DNA of 64,000 bases from an uncultured Eubacteriales bacterium (lineage in GTDB: Bacteria; Bacillota; Clostridia; Peptostreptococcales; Anaerovoracaceae): contig CADBXM010000006.1 of assembly GCA_902798745.1 (NCBI GenBank), positions 1 through 64,000 of the forward strand, in the 5' to 3' direction. How positions within the stretch are numbered: position 1 is the first letter of the stretch; each line of letters begins with the position of its first letter. A program made the position numbers and the translations under genes. The notes beneath the pieces are model-generated. The model made no database searches. It worked only from the letters and a program-made list of their open reading frames with translations, and was not told the origin of the DNA. Shown here one piece after another: positions 1 to 7,600 of the stretch.

Positions 1-16
1 CTTTTGGCCTAGCCAT
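1..16 (-). CDS. 5' tip of an unidentified gene running off the left edge
   Basis: A consensus ribosome binding site (AAGGAGGTGA, plus-strand 23-32 read on the minus strand) lies 7 bases before an ATG at 16-14. The codons then read Met-Ala-Arg-Pro-Lys and leave the window. Only five codons are visible, so no product can be named. The strong Shine-Dalgarno match and spacing are the sole evidence that this is a real start. It lies downstream of the symporter gene but beyond a likely terminator hairpin. Confidence 0.5.
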
Positions 17-50
17 AAAATCACCTCCTTAAGCAAATCCTAGCATAAGA

Positions 51-83
51 AAAGTAGACATGCTTTTTTAACATGTCTACTTT
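51..83 (-). terminator. Rho-independent terminator after the NSS symporter gene
   Basis: A perfect 12-bp inverted repeat (51-62 with 72-83) encloses a 9-base loop. On the minus strand the stem ends in a U-rich run (CTTTTCTTATG). It lies 60 bases past the symporter stop codon, as expected for its terminator. Plus-strand function is less likely because no U-tract follows there. Confidence 0.7.
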
Positions 84-142
84 CATCTTACTAGTTCACT
101 ATAAAGCCGGACTTTTAAATCGTTGATTGTTTTCCGTAATGC

Positions 143-1519
143 TTATACAGAACGGTTCACGATGATGCTCTGGATCTGACCGATGATGATCAGGAGCATG
201 AAGAGAGGGCCGACCCATTTGATGCAGAAGTTGAAGAACTTCTTGCTCTTGAATCCGGAACTTGACTCTACTTCGTCATCGATATAGTGAGGAACTACCC
301 AACCGATAAGGATAGCCATGATGAGACCACTGAGTGGCATCAGGATACCTTCCGCAAGTACATCCCAGAAGTCAAGTACATCAGGAATACCGAATGGACG
401 GAACCAGCTGAATGTTTCTCTTGCACCAAGACCATCGAGTGTAGTCATCAGGTTTCCTACAACTGCCCAAGCAGCCATTATCATAGTAACCTGGAATCTG
501 TTCGCGCTCTTGCCTGCTTTGATACGGCTGTCGAGAATAGCGGAGATACCGCCTTCCATCATACCGATCGAAGAAGTGAGGCAGGCAAAGAAGAAGAGCA
601 GCCAGAACAGGAAGGCGAAGAATGCTCCACCTGACATGTCATTAAAGATAGTAGGCATGACTACGAATGCAAGACCTGCTGATTTAGCATAAGGAATACC
701 GTAAGCAGCGCATGCAGGCATCATTACCATTGCAGCTAAGAGTGCAGCACATGTATCACCGCATGTGATGATAACAGAATCTTTCTCGAGGTTCTCTTTC
801 TTATCAAGATATGAACCATAAGCGATCAGGCAGCCCGACGCAAGTGACAGTGAGAAGAACATCTGTGTTCCGGCAAGCTTCAGTACCTCGAAGAAACCGA
901 CCTCGCTTTCATGAGGAGTGAAGAGGAACTTGAGTCCTTCACCGGCACCAGGAAGTGTGCAGGATCTGACAACCATGATCACGAGAATAACGAACAGTGC
1001 AGGCATAGCAAATTTGCAGAATCTTTCGATACCTTCGGCAACACCACCAAGCACGATAGCAACGGTAAGTACAAGGAAAAGGAGTACCCAAAGCACAGAT
1101 GAAGTGCTTGTAAGCGTTTCACCGAAAGCCGATTCAGGCTCAAAATAATTGCCTGCGAACATTCCGAGAGACTTGATCAGGTATTTGATTACGAATCCTC
1201 CAAATGTGCAATAGAATGCAATGAGGAAGAACGGAACTATAGTCTGAAGTACACCGTTGAATTTGAATCCAGGGTGGATCTCTTTGTAAGCTTCAATAGC
1301 AGCTTTCTGGGATTTACGTCCGATAGCTACTTCTGAGAGGACCAGCGGATATCCGACTACGATGAGAAGGATAAGGTAGATAACGAGGAATGTGAAGCCT
1401 CCGCCCATTCCCAGCTTATAAGGGAACTGCCAAAGGTTACCAAGACCGACCGCTGAACCGAGAGAGGCCATCAGGAATCCGAAATTGGAATTGAAACTGC
1501 CTTTGTTTTGATTATCCAT
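143..1519 (-). CDS. Neurotransmitter:sodium symporter (NSS/SNF family) amino-acid transporter
   Basis: Secondary transporter of the SNF/NSS family, which in bacteria couples Na+ influx to uptake of amino acids (TnaT, MhsT and LeuT are characterised members). The N-terminus, residues 11-45, carries the family signature with the unwound TM1 region (GSAVGLGNLWQFPY) and the Gly-rich run that follows. The remaining 400 residues are a succession of about 11 hydrophobic segments. The length of 458 aa matches the short bacterial subclass with 11 helices. The start is fixed by AGGAGGT a few bases upstream of ATG. The gene stands alone between its own promoter/operator region and a terminator. The substrate cannot be told from sequence; a hydrophobic or aromatic amino acid is the usual case. 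Confidence 0.93.
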   Translation of the reverse strand: MDNQNKGSFNSNFGFLMASLGSAVGLGNLWQFPYKLGMGGGFTFLVIYLILLIVVGYPLVLSEVAIGRKSQKAAIEAYKEIHPGFKFNGVLQTIVPFFLIAFYCTFGGFVIKYLIKSLGMFAGNYFEPESAFGETLTSTSSVLWVLLFLVLTVAIVLGGVAEGIERFCKFAMPALFVILVIMVVRSCTLPGAGEGLKFLFTPHESEVGFFEVLKLAGTQMFFSLSLASGCLIAYGSYLDKKENLEKDSVIITCGDTCAALLAAMVMMPACAAYGIPYAKSAGLAFVVMPTIFNDMSGGAFFAFLFWLLFFFACLTSSIGMMEGGISAILDSRIKAGKSANRFQVTMIMAAWAVVGNLMTTLDGLGARETFSWFRPFGIPDVLDFWDVLAEGILMPLSGLIMAILIGWVVPHYIDDEVESSSGFKSKKFFNFCIKWVGPLFMLLIIIGQIQSIIVNRSV

Positions 1520-1535
1520 ATAATACCTCCTAAAA

Positions 1536-1551
1536 TAAACGCAGGCGTTTA
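1536..1551 (-). promoter_or_regulatory. Palindrome in the leader of the NSS symporter gene
   Basis: A perfect 7-bp inverted repeat (TAAACGC, 2-base centre, GCGTTTA) lies between the predicted transcription start and the ribosome binding site of the symporter. It could be an operator or a small leader hairpin. Nothing else in the sequence decides between these. Confidence 0.35.
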
Positions 1552-1566
1552 AAATTTTACCCGACT

Positions 1567-1617
1567 ATTATACGTCTCGGTGTTATGTGAAGTCAACATG
1601 AAATTGGCTTCACATAA
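1567..1617 (-). promoter_or_regulatory. Promoter with overlapping inverted-repeat operator for the NSS symporter
   Basis: On the minus strand, TTGACT (1596-1591) and TATAAT (1572-1567) are separated by 18 bp, a good sigma-A type promoter. A perfect 10-bp inverted repeat, TTATGTGAAG at 1583-1592 and CTTCACATAA at 1608-1617, flanks and touches the -35 element, the placement expected of a repressor or activator operator. The regulator is not identifiable here. Confidence 0.6.
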
Positions 1618-1701
1618 TCGACATATTTTTAACGTACACATTGGATTTATTGGGTTTGAAAAAATATTACACAGAATACGAAGCTATTTATACAAAGTAA
1701 G

Positions 1702-1726
1702 GGGACAGCACATTGTGTGCTGTCCC
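1702..1726 (-). terminator. Strong hairpin downstream of the penicillin-binding protein gene
   Basis: A perfect 11-bp stem (GGGACAGCACA with TGTGCTGTCCC) has a 3-base loop and lies 50 bases past the PBP stop codon. The following bases on the minus strand are only moderately U-rich (CCTTACTTTG), so it may work as a transcript-stabilising hairpin rather than a classical terminator. Confidence 0.5.
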
Positions 1727-1775
1727 GATTTGATCAAGTGTCTTGAAAGATTGTTTATTCTAATGTGAATGTAAG

Positions 1776-4700
1776 CTATCCATTTGTATTTTCCGGATTT
1801 TCTGGAGTTTCCGGATTTTCCGGTTGTGGCGGTGGGTCAGGTGTAGGAGGATCCTGCTGCTGTTGTTGCTGTTGTTGCTGTTGTTGCTGTTGTTGTTGCT
1901 GTTGTTGCTGCTGCTGCTGTTGCTGTTTCTTAGCTTCTTCAGCCTTCCTCTTTGCTTCCTCTTGAGCGGCTTTTTTCTTAGCTTCTTCAGCAGCTTTTTT
2001 CTTAGCTTCTTTGGCAGCTTTCTTTGCAGCTTCTTCTGCAGCCTTTTCAGCTTCTTCCTCAGCTTTCTTTTTAGCTTCTTCCTCTTCTTTCTTCTTCTTT
2101 TCAGCAGCTTCCTTTTCTCTGTCCGCCTTAGTCTTGTAAGAGGAGAGACCGGTCTCCGTACCGCTGGTGAAATATTGACCGTTTTTCACTATTACATTAG
2201 ATGGCTGCTCCGGATACTCGCCACCCTTGGCCTTTGGTATCTGGTTCATTATGTAGCCCCACATAGCAGCGGCAGGTCCGGACATAGAGCTCATAGATAT
2301 GTTCTCATCAGTTCCTATCCAGAGAGAAGCCGCATATGTAGCAGTAAATCCATCAAACCAGATATCATACTGGTCGTTTGTAGTACCGGTCTTTCCGCCT
2401 GCGTCCGCGCCACTTACTGCAGCAGCGCCTGCGATACCGCGGGTAATTACGCTTTGGAGCACGTTTCTCATAATGAAGGCAACTCCTTCATTAAGTGCTT
2501 CGGATTGTTCTGACTTACCTTCGAGTATTACTTTTCCATCCCGGTCTTCTACCTTGTAGTAGCAGATAGGCGTATTTACTTTGCCTTCACCAGGGAAGGA
2601 TGCATATGCAAGTGCCATCTCAAGAGGGGTCACGCCCTGAGTCATGGCTCCGAGAGCAAGAGCTGCAGGGTTCTCGTCGTTTACAGGATTGCTGGTATCA
2701 TCCTGAAGTGTAGTGATGCCGAATTTCTTTACCTGCTGGAGAGAGTAGTCAGCACCGATTTGCAGCAAGATCTTTACGGCACATGTATTGATCGACTGTT
2801 GGATAGCGGTCATAAATGTATTACTGCCGCTGTATCCGCCGGTAGCGTTCTTCGGCCAGTATTTGCCGTTTATCTTGGTGCGTTCATCTGCGACAGATGA
2901 ATGAACAGTTATATAGTCTCCCCAGCCTTTGGTACCTTGTTCGTCTATACCATAGTCGGTATATGTCATCTTCTTTCCTGCTTTCGCAAGCTCATAGCTC
3001 TTCTGAAGAGCTGCTCCGTATACCGAAAGAGGCTTGATAGAAGAACCAGGCTGTCTCGGATTGAGTGTGCGGTTCAAGAGTTTCTGACCTCCGAACTGAC
3101 GACCGCCGACCATCGCTTTGACTTCGCCGGTACCGACACCGACTATTGTCATAGCAGCCTGAGGCTGACGGGTCTTTGGAGAGAGCGTATATGCATTTTT
3201 AGTAATGATCACATCATCACCGTCGATCTTCAGATAACCTTCGTAATTAGGGTCGCTGAAGAAATCCGGAGATATGATCACGTGACCGGAAACATCACAT
3301 GATTTATAAGCCATTGGGATGTTTACATATCCTCCGGCAATAGAGTAGAGGATGCCATCTTCAACAACAAAGTATTTTTTGAATTCCAGGCTGTAGTCCG
3401 TACCATCTGAAGTCTCGGTTTCATAGATATTAAGCCTGTTACCGCTGTTGATGGTGATGCTTCCGTCATTGTTTACACTGACATCTCCGTCTTCGGCCTT
3501 GAGCCTGAAATCTCCGTTACTATCAAAGTAGTTATCATAGTCATAGAGAGCTATCTGTCCGTTGTCGTTGAGGATATTGTTATCTGCATCCCTGTTGTAC
3601 ATACCAGATATCGATGGAATATAGTTTCCTTCCTTAAATTCTTTAACAACGACTTTCTGGGCAGTGCTATCGACAGTTGAATAGATCTTGAGCCCTTTGG
3701 TATATACCATTCGTTCAGCGTCTTCATAATTCATGTTATATTGTTCCATTAAGTCGTTGATCACCGTATCAACGAGGTATTCATGGAAGTAGGAATAAGC
3801 GCTGTTCGTAGACGCAAGTGAAGGTTTTATAAAATCATTGACTGATTTATCGTAAACTTCGTCATGCTCACTTTGAGAGATCTTTCCTTGCTGGAGCATT
3901 AGATCCAGACAGAGCTGACGTCTTTCTTTGGCAATATCATTAGTTACGACAGTATCAGGCTCAGTCGCCACGACCTTCGAATCGACAGCATCCTGAGCTT
4001 CATCTCCAAGCTTGAGCAGAGCATATGTATCCGGCGACTGAGGAAGGGCAGCAAGAGCAGCGCATTCTACCAGATCCAGTTTTTTTACGCTCTTTGAGAA
4101 ATATGTCTTGGATGCCGAATTGATACCATAACAACCATGACCAAGATAGATGGTGTTAAGGTATGCTTCGATGATCTCTTCTTTTGAAAGAGCATGCTCA
4201 AGCCTGCTGGCATAGTACATTTCGAGCAATTTACGCTTTATGCTTCGTACAGACTTGGTATCTGCGAGATAGACATTACGCGCCAATTGCTGAGTTATGG
4301 TCGAAGTGCCGCTGATACGTCCGTTTCCTGTCAAAGAGGAAAGAATGGCGCCGAACATACGGGTCCAGTTGAATCCATGGTGCTTCCAGAAAGTTTTATC
4401 TTCGATAGCAATGAAAGAATTGATAAGATCTTCCGGCATGTCTTCGTACTTTACGATCTTACGGTTTTCATTGTAATAGACATTATCTATTTGTTGGCCT
4501 TCATCATCATATATGGTAGAAGATGTATCGACCGCACTGTATACATCCTTGAAGTCGTAGTGTGGTCCTAAAGCAATGATGCCAGCAAAGTAGAGGAGCA
4601 CCGCAAGGACCATAGCTACGCCAAGCGCAACTAAATCACGCAGGATCATCAGAAAACTGAATTTATACTCGCCCTTTTTGTTTGTTCTGTAGAAGAGCTT

Positions 4701-5189
4701 TTGAGCTAAAGTTCTGCCGTCACTGCTTTTTGCTTTTTTGATTGCGGCAACTTTACCGGATAGCTTTTCAGCAGATTTGCCGGCAGGTTTTTTCTTTTTA
4801 ACTTTTTTCTTCTTTTTCTTTTTTACGACCTTTTTAGGAGCGGTCTTTTCATCAGTCTTGTTGTGTTTCACGGCATCGTGTTTACTTTCGTTCTTATCGG
4901 ACTTTTTGTCGTCTGCTGCAGTGGCATCGTCTTTGTTTGGAGACATTTCGTCATTTGTGTGATCATCAGAATAATTATTGCTTCGCTTATTAGTTCTGCT
5001 TGAAGCTTTGTTATCTGCTGAATCGACTTTTTCCCAACTGAAAGTCTTGCCGGAGTCAACTGCGTCAGCCGGATCATCCAGATATGTATCTATATGATCT
5101 TTCAATTCATCTTCAGGGCTTTCAAACCTGGAGAGAAAATCATCGATCTCTTTTTCCGTGTCAGTTCTTGAGTCTCTGTCAGATCTCAT
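1776..5189 (-). CDS. Class A penicillin-binding protein (GT51 glycosyltransferase plus transpeptidase) with polyglutamine C-tail
   Basis: Bifunctional peptidoglycan synthase at the outer face of the membrane. Order: a Lys/Asp-rich cytoplasmic region (1-175), one membrane helix (about 180-206), a GT51 domain with catalytic Glu around residue 263 (IEDKTFWKHHG) and the TSTITQQLARN motif, then a transpeptidase domain with the Ser-x-x-Lys box (SSIKP), the Ser-x-Asn box (QSINTC) and the Lys-Thr-Gly box (GKTGTTND). The last 140 residues are unusual: a long Ala/Glu/Lys helix of TolA type, 24 consecutive glutamines (bases 1854-1925), and a Pro-rich end. At 1137 aa it is much longer than the usual 700-900. 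The start has an AGGAGG site 7 bases upstream. The polyQ run consists of mixed CAG/CAA codons, so it can expand or contract in frame. Confidence 0.95.
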   Translation of the reverse strand: MRSDRDSRTDTEKEIDDFLSRFESPEDELKDHIDTYLDDPADAVDSGKTFSWEKVDSADNKASSRTNKRSNNYSDDHTNDEMSPNKDDATAADDKKSDKNESKHDAVKHNKTDEKTAPKKVVKKKKKKKVKKKKPAGKSAEKLSGKVAAIKKAKSSDGRTLAQKLFYRTNKKGEYKFSFLMILRDLVALGVAMVLAVLLYFAGIIALGPHYDFKDVYSAVDTSSTIYDDEGQQIDNVYYNENRKIVKYEDMPEDLINSFIAIEDKTFWKHHGFNWTRMFGAILSSLTGNGRISGTSTITQQLARNVYLADTKSVRSIKRKLLEMYYASRLEHALSKEEIIEAYLNTIYLGHGCYGINSASKTYFSKSVKKLDLVECAALAALPQSPDTYALLKLGDEAQDAVDSKVVATEPDTVVTNDIAKERRQLCLDLMLQQGKISQSEHDEVYDKSVNDFIKPSLASTNSAYSYFHEYLVDTVINDLMEQYNMNYEDAERMVYTKGLKIYSTVDSTAQKVVVKEFKEGNYIPSISGMYNRDADNNILNDNGQIALYDYDNYFDSNGDFRLKAEDGDVSVNNDGSITINSGNRLNIYETETSDGTDYSLEFKKYFVVEDGILYSIAGGYVNIPMAYKSCDVSGHVIISPDFFSDPNYEGYLKIDGDDVIITKNAYTLSPKTRQPQAAMTIVGVGTGEVKAMVGGRQFGGQKLLNRTLNPRQPGSSIKPLSVYGAALQKSYELAKAGKKMTYTDYGIDEQGTKGWGDYITVHSSVADERTKINGKYWPKNATGGYSGSNTFMTAIQQSINTCAVKILLQIGADYSLQQVKKFGITTLQDDTSNPVNDENPAALALGAMTQGVTPLEMALAYASFPGEGKVNTPICYYKVEDRDGKVILEGKSEQSEALNEGVAFIMRNVLQSVITRGIAGAAAVSGADAGGKTGTTNDQYDIWFDGFTATYAASLWIGTDENISMSSMSGPAAAMWGYIMNQIPKAKGGEYPEQPSNVIVKNGQYFTSGTETGLSSYKTKADREKEAAEKKKKEEEEAKKKAEEEAEKAAEEAAKKAAKEAKKKAAEEAKKKAAQEEAKRKAEEAKKQQQQQQQQQQQQQQQQQQQQQQQQDPPTPDPPPQPENPETPENPENTNG

Positions 5190-5239
5190 TTGATTCCTCC
5201 TGGATCATAAGTGTTATAACTAATTAATTTTAACATACA

Positions 5240-6727
5240 TCAATTGAATATTGAAGTGTTGCCCTTGGCTTTAATGTAGCATAGGACAGTGTTTGCAATG
5301 TTAGAGGCATTAGCCGGATTGATTCTCAAATGTATGATATCCGCGTTTTCATTTTTTGCAGCGAGATATGAACATGGTGTGAAATAGTTATCACTGAGCA
5401 CCTTCAAAGTGGATTTCGGAGTGATCTTGCTGTTGACTTTTTTGTAAGTCTCTTCAAAAGTACGGGATAGAGAATCTCTTTCGTTCAAAAATTCATCGTA
5501 TACAGTATTAACTTTATAGTCACAGCCGTAAAGCTCAGCAGCTGCAGTGTTATCATAGATGATCCTGCTTGTGAACATCTCATTATATCCCTGTGTGACA
5601 AAACTGACCTTGATAGAGTCTTTGCCGGCAGTTATATCTGTGGCACAGTTGATGCCATATAGGTCATTTGCTTCTTTACCTTCAGGAATAGGATCGCCTT
5701 CACCATATCTGTATGTGCCGGTCTTAGCGGTATATAAAACGGATGTCAAAGCGTCTGTAGTTTCAGCTGAATATACTTTATTTGGCAAGGCATCAGGATC
5801 ATCTATAACCTCGTATGTAAATTCAAGGTTTTCATGATCATCGCCATATGATTTATTCCATGCCTTTATTCTCTTCTCTATATAAGAGGTAAATGAACCG
5901 ACGGCGTATGAATTCATTGTGAAAGTGGCTTCTATACCGGTAGGGTACATGTTGCCGTTGCTTTCTACATTAATATCTGCAAGTCTGCATATAGCGGATT
6001 TGCTTTTGAGTCTTGTAAGAAGAGAACTGACAGCTGAAATAGGATCCGGTTGCTTGGAAATACCTGAATTGATTTCGTTGGACTCTATACCTGTGATCTT
6101 TACTCTTACTGCTGTATCAAGGGTCGATTCCTCGCGCTCGGCAGGAACTATAGCTTCCGAAAGAACTTCACGGAAGGAACTCGTAGAAAGGTAGAATGAT
6201 GAACCTTGATCCATATAAATGACCTTAGGCTTACCTTTTATGTATTTCTTGTTTAGATGCTTGTATCCTTTGCCGAGGTTCTTTTCATCGTTAAAGAATA
6301 TTACAGTGCGTCTTCCGGAATCTACATCAGAGGAAGCGATAGATGCAGCAGATGCAAGCATAGAAGCATTGTCTGTTGCTGTTTCGTAATTCATGCTGAC
6401 AGCTACCATGGTTGGAGCTGCATTTTTCTTGCGCTTGACGGCAGGTTTGTCAAAGATGATATTTCCTGCTTTATCCTCGACATATTCAAGAGAGCGCTCA
6501 TCAGCCCAGCTTTTGATAAACTCTTTGAGTTCGTCCTGGCTTGCGAATCCTCCGGCCTCTGTTTCCTCAAGATCATTCAGAGAGTCCCTGAACGAATTGA
6601 AATTATCAATGTCCAGCAATTTATTGCTGGTAGATCTGTAGTATGCGTATCCGGACACAGCTAAAGCTATGACAAGGACGAGGAGAATGAATATTTTATA
6701 TCGATTGAACAATGTCTTTATTTTCAT
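5240..6727 (-). CDS. Membrane-anchored M20/PepD-like protein, probably degenerate
   Basis: One N-terminal transmembrane segment (residues 11-31) is followed by about 460 extracytoplasmic residues. The region with TDNASMLASAASIA resembles the M20 dipeptidase metal-site segment (GADNGIGVA), and NDEKNLGKGYKHL resembles the later DEE-containing segment, so an M20/aminoacyl-histidine dipeptidase fold is likely. The upstream His-x-Asp metal ligands of active M20 enzymes are not visible; the matching position reads VSMNYE. It may be a non-catalytic, membrane-tethered relative. It is transcribed from its own promoter and lies 50 bases upstream of the PBP gene on the same strand, which suggests a cell-envelope role. 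The family assignment is by eye and moderately uncertain. Confidence 0.55.
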   Translation of the reverse strand: MKIKTLFNRYKIFILLVLVIALAVSGYAYYRSTSNKLLDIDNFNSFRDSLNDLEETEAGGFASQDELKEFIKSWADERSLEYVEDKAGNIIFDKPAVKRKKNAAPTMVAVSMNYETATDNASMLASAASIASSDVDSGRRTVIFFNDEKNLGKGYKHLNKKYIKGKPKVIYMDQGSSFYLSTSSFREVLSEAIVPAEREESTLDTAVRVKITGIESNEINSGISKQPDPISAVSSLLTRLKSKSAICRLADINVESNGNMYPTGIEATFTMNSYAVGSFTSYIEKRIKAWNKSYGDDHENLEFTYEVIDDPDALPNKVYSAETTDALTSVLYTAKTGTYRYGEGDPIPEGKEANDLYGINCATDITAGKDSIKVSFVTQGYNEMFTSRIIYDNTAAAELYGCDYKVNTVYDEFLNERDSLSRTFEETYKKVNSKITPKSTLKVLSDNYFTPCSYLAAKNENADIIHLRINPANASNIANTVLCYIKAKGNTSIFN

Positions 6728-6764
6728 TGAAACTAAACCTCTATAGGCATAAATTATCTTTTAC

Positions 6765-6793
6765 ATTATACTCTTTAAATGTGGACATTTGAA
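6765..6793 (-). promoter_or_regulatory. Promoter of the M20-like/PBP transcript
   Basis: On the minus strand TTCAAA (6793-6788) and TATAAT (6770-6765) are spaced by 17 bp, 38 bases ahead of the ATG at 6727. The -10 is perfect and the -35 matches partly. It is divergent from the rpmB promoter. Confidence 0.55.
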
Positions 6794-6839
6794 GAATTTA
6801 CATAAAGCATAAATGCTGTAAAAAACGTTAAAAAAATCC

Positions 6840-6868
6840 TTGCATCGTTTATTCCGCTGTGGTATTAT
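6840..6868 (+). promoter_or_regulatory. rpmB promoter
   Basis: TTGCAT (6840-6845) and TATTAT (6863-6868) are separated by 17 bp, placed about 55 bases upstream of the L28 start codon. Confidence 0.65.
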
Positions 6869-6923
6869 ATCAAGGCTTGCGATAGCGGGCGCTTATTTTT
6901 AGACTACAAAGGAGGTGCGGCAA

Positions 6924-7115
6924 ATGTCCAGAAAATGTGAAGTATGCGGCAAGGGTCAGACATCGGGAAACGCTGTTTCTCACTCCAATATCCATACAAA
7001 GAGAAAATGGAACGCCAATATCCAGACCGTAAGGATCAACGATAACGGCAGAGTAAGAAAAGCTTCCGTATGCACAAGCTGCCTCAGATCGGGCAAGGTC
7101 AACCGTGCCGTCTGA
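6924..7115 (+). CDS. rpmB: 50S ribosomal protein L28, zinc-binding form
   Basis: Structural protein of the large ribosomal subunit. The 63-residue product begins MSRKCEVCGKG and has the paired Cys-x-x-Cys motifs (CEVC near the N-terminus, CTSC near the C-terminus) of the zinc-binding version of L28, plus the conserved HSNIHTKRKWNANIQ stretch. The ATG at 6924 is preferred over the in-frame GTG at 6915, because the AAAGGAGGTG site (6908-6917) sits at the right distance from the ATG and overlaps the GTG. The gene is monocistronic, with its own promoter and terminator. Confidence 0.97.
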   Translation: MSRKCEVCGKGQTSGNAVSHSNIHTKRKWNANIQTVRINDNGRVRKASVCTSCLRSGKVNRAV

Positions 7116-7136
7116 TAAAGCTTTTTCAGGAGATGG

Positions 7137-7166
7137 TCTTGAGCATCAGATGCTCGAGGCTTTTTT
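7137..7166 (+). terminator. rpmB terminator
   Basis: The hairpin built on GAGCAT, CAG loop, ATGCTC extends by several further pairs (including G-U pairs) and is followed by C and six T. It lies 22 bases after the rpmB stop. Confidence 0.8.
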
Positions 7167-7195
7167 CTTTGTCGAAACTTGTGTAAAATCACATT

Positions 7196-7600
7196 ATGTC
7201 AGTAATACTCAGAAACGACTACGGCGCTATCGCTGTGAATAGGGGTGTCATTGAAAAGATGATAATCGAGGACATGCTTTTGCTGTCCGACGATATTTTG
7301 CTGTGCAATAAGAAAGGCAAAGTCATCAAAGAAAACCCAACTCCTTTCATAGACCCGGATTACTTTGATGCTGTGGACGTATCAGATAAAAAGGGACACG
7401 TCAAAGTTGTTATTTATGCTGTCCTTAAGGAGGGAGCATATATTACATCTGTGGCAGATCGTATATTTGAAATGATCGAATCTGATTTTGAGATATTGAG
7501 ACTTGATAAGCCCGACTGCATCAGCTTCAGCGTGAGAGGCGTCATAGACGGCGAGGATATCATCAAAAGAAATGTGGAGGTGTTCAGGAACAATGTCTGA
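7196..7600 (+). CDS. Asp23/Gls24 family envelope-stress protein
   Basis: A 134-residue protein of the Asp23/Gls24 (DUF322) family. The N-terminal segment NDYGAIAVNRGVIEKMI is the family signature, and the rest continues as an alternating alpha/beta fold. In other Firmicutes this small member (YloU-like) sits directly after rpmB and before fakA and recG; here it overlaps recG by 8 bases and no fakA is present. The biochemical role is not established; relatives are membrane-associated or stress-linked. There is no Shine-Dalgarno sequence, and a TAAAAT box lies only 6 bases upstream of the ATG, so the message may be leaderless. Confidence 0.8.
   Translation: MSVILRNDYGAIAVNRGVIEKMIIEDMLLLSDDILLCNKKGKVIKENPTPFIDPDYFDAVDVSDKKGHVKVVIYAVLKEGAYITSVADRIFEMIESDFEILRLDKPDCISFSVRGVIDGEDIIKRNVEVFRNNV

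Noticed and set aside
1765-1965. A plus-strand reading frame with 24 consecutive cysteines
   Set aside because: It is the reverse complement of the CAG/CAA polyglutamine tract in the PBP gene and has no ribosome binding site.
7170-7176. TGTCGAA, a match to the Spo0A box, near the asp23-like promoter
   Set aside because: A 7-base match is expected several times by chance in 64 kb on two strands; only one copy lies here and there is no second box.
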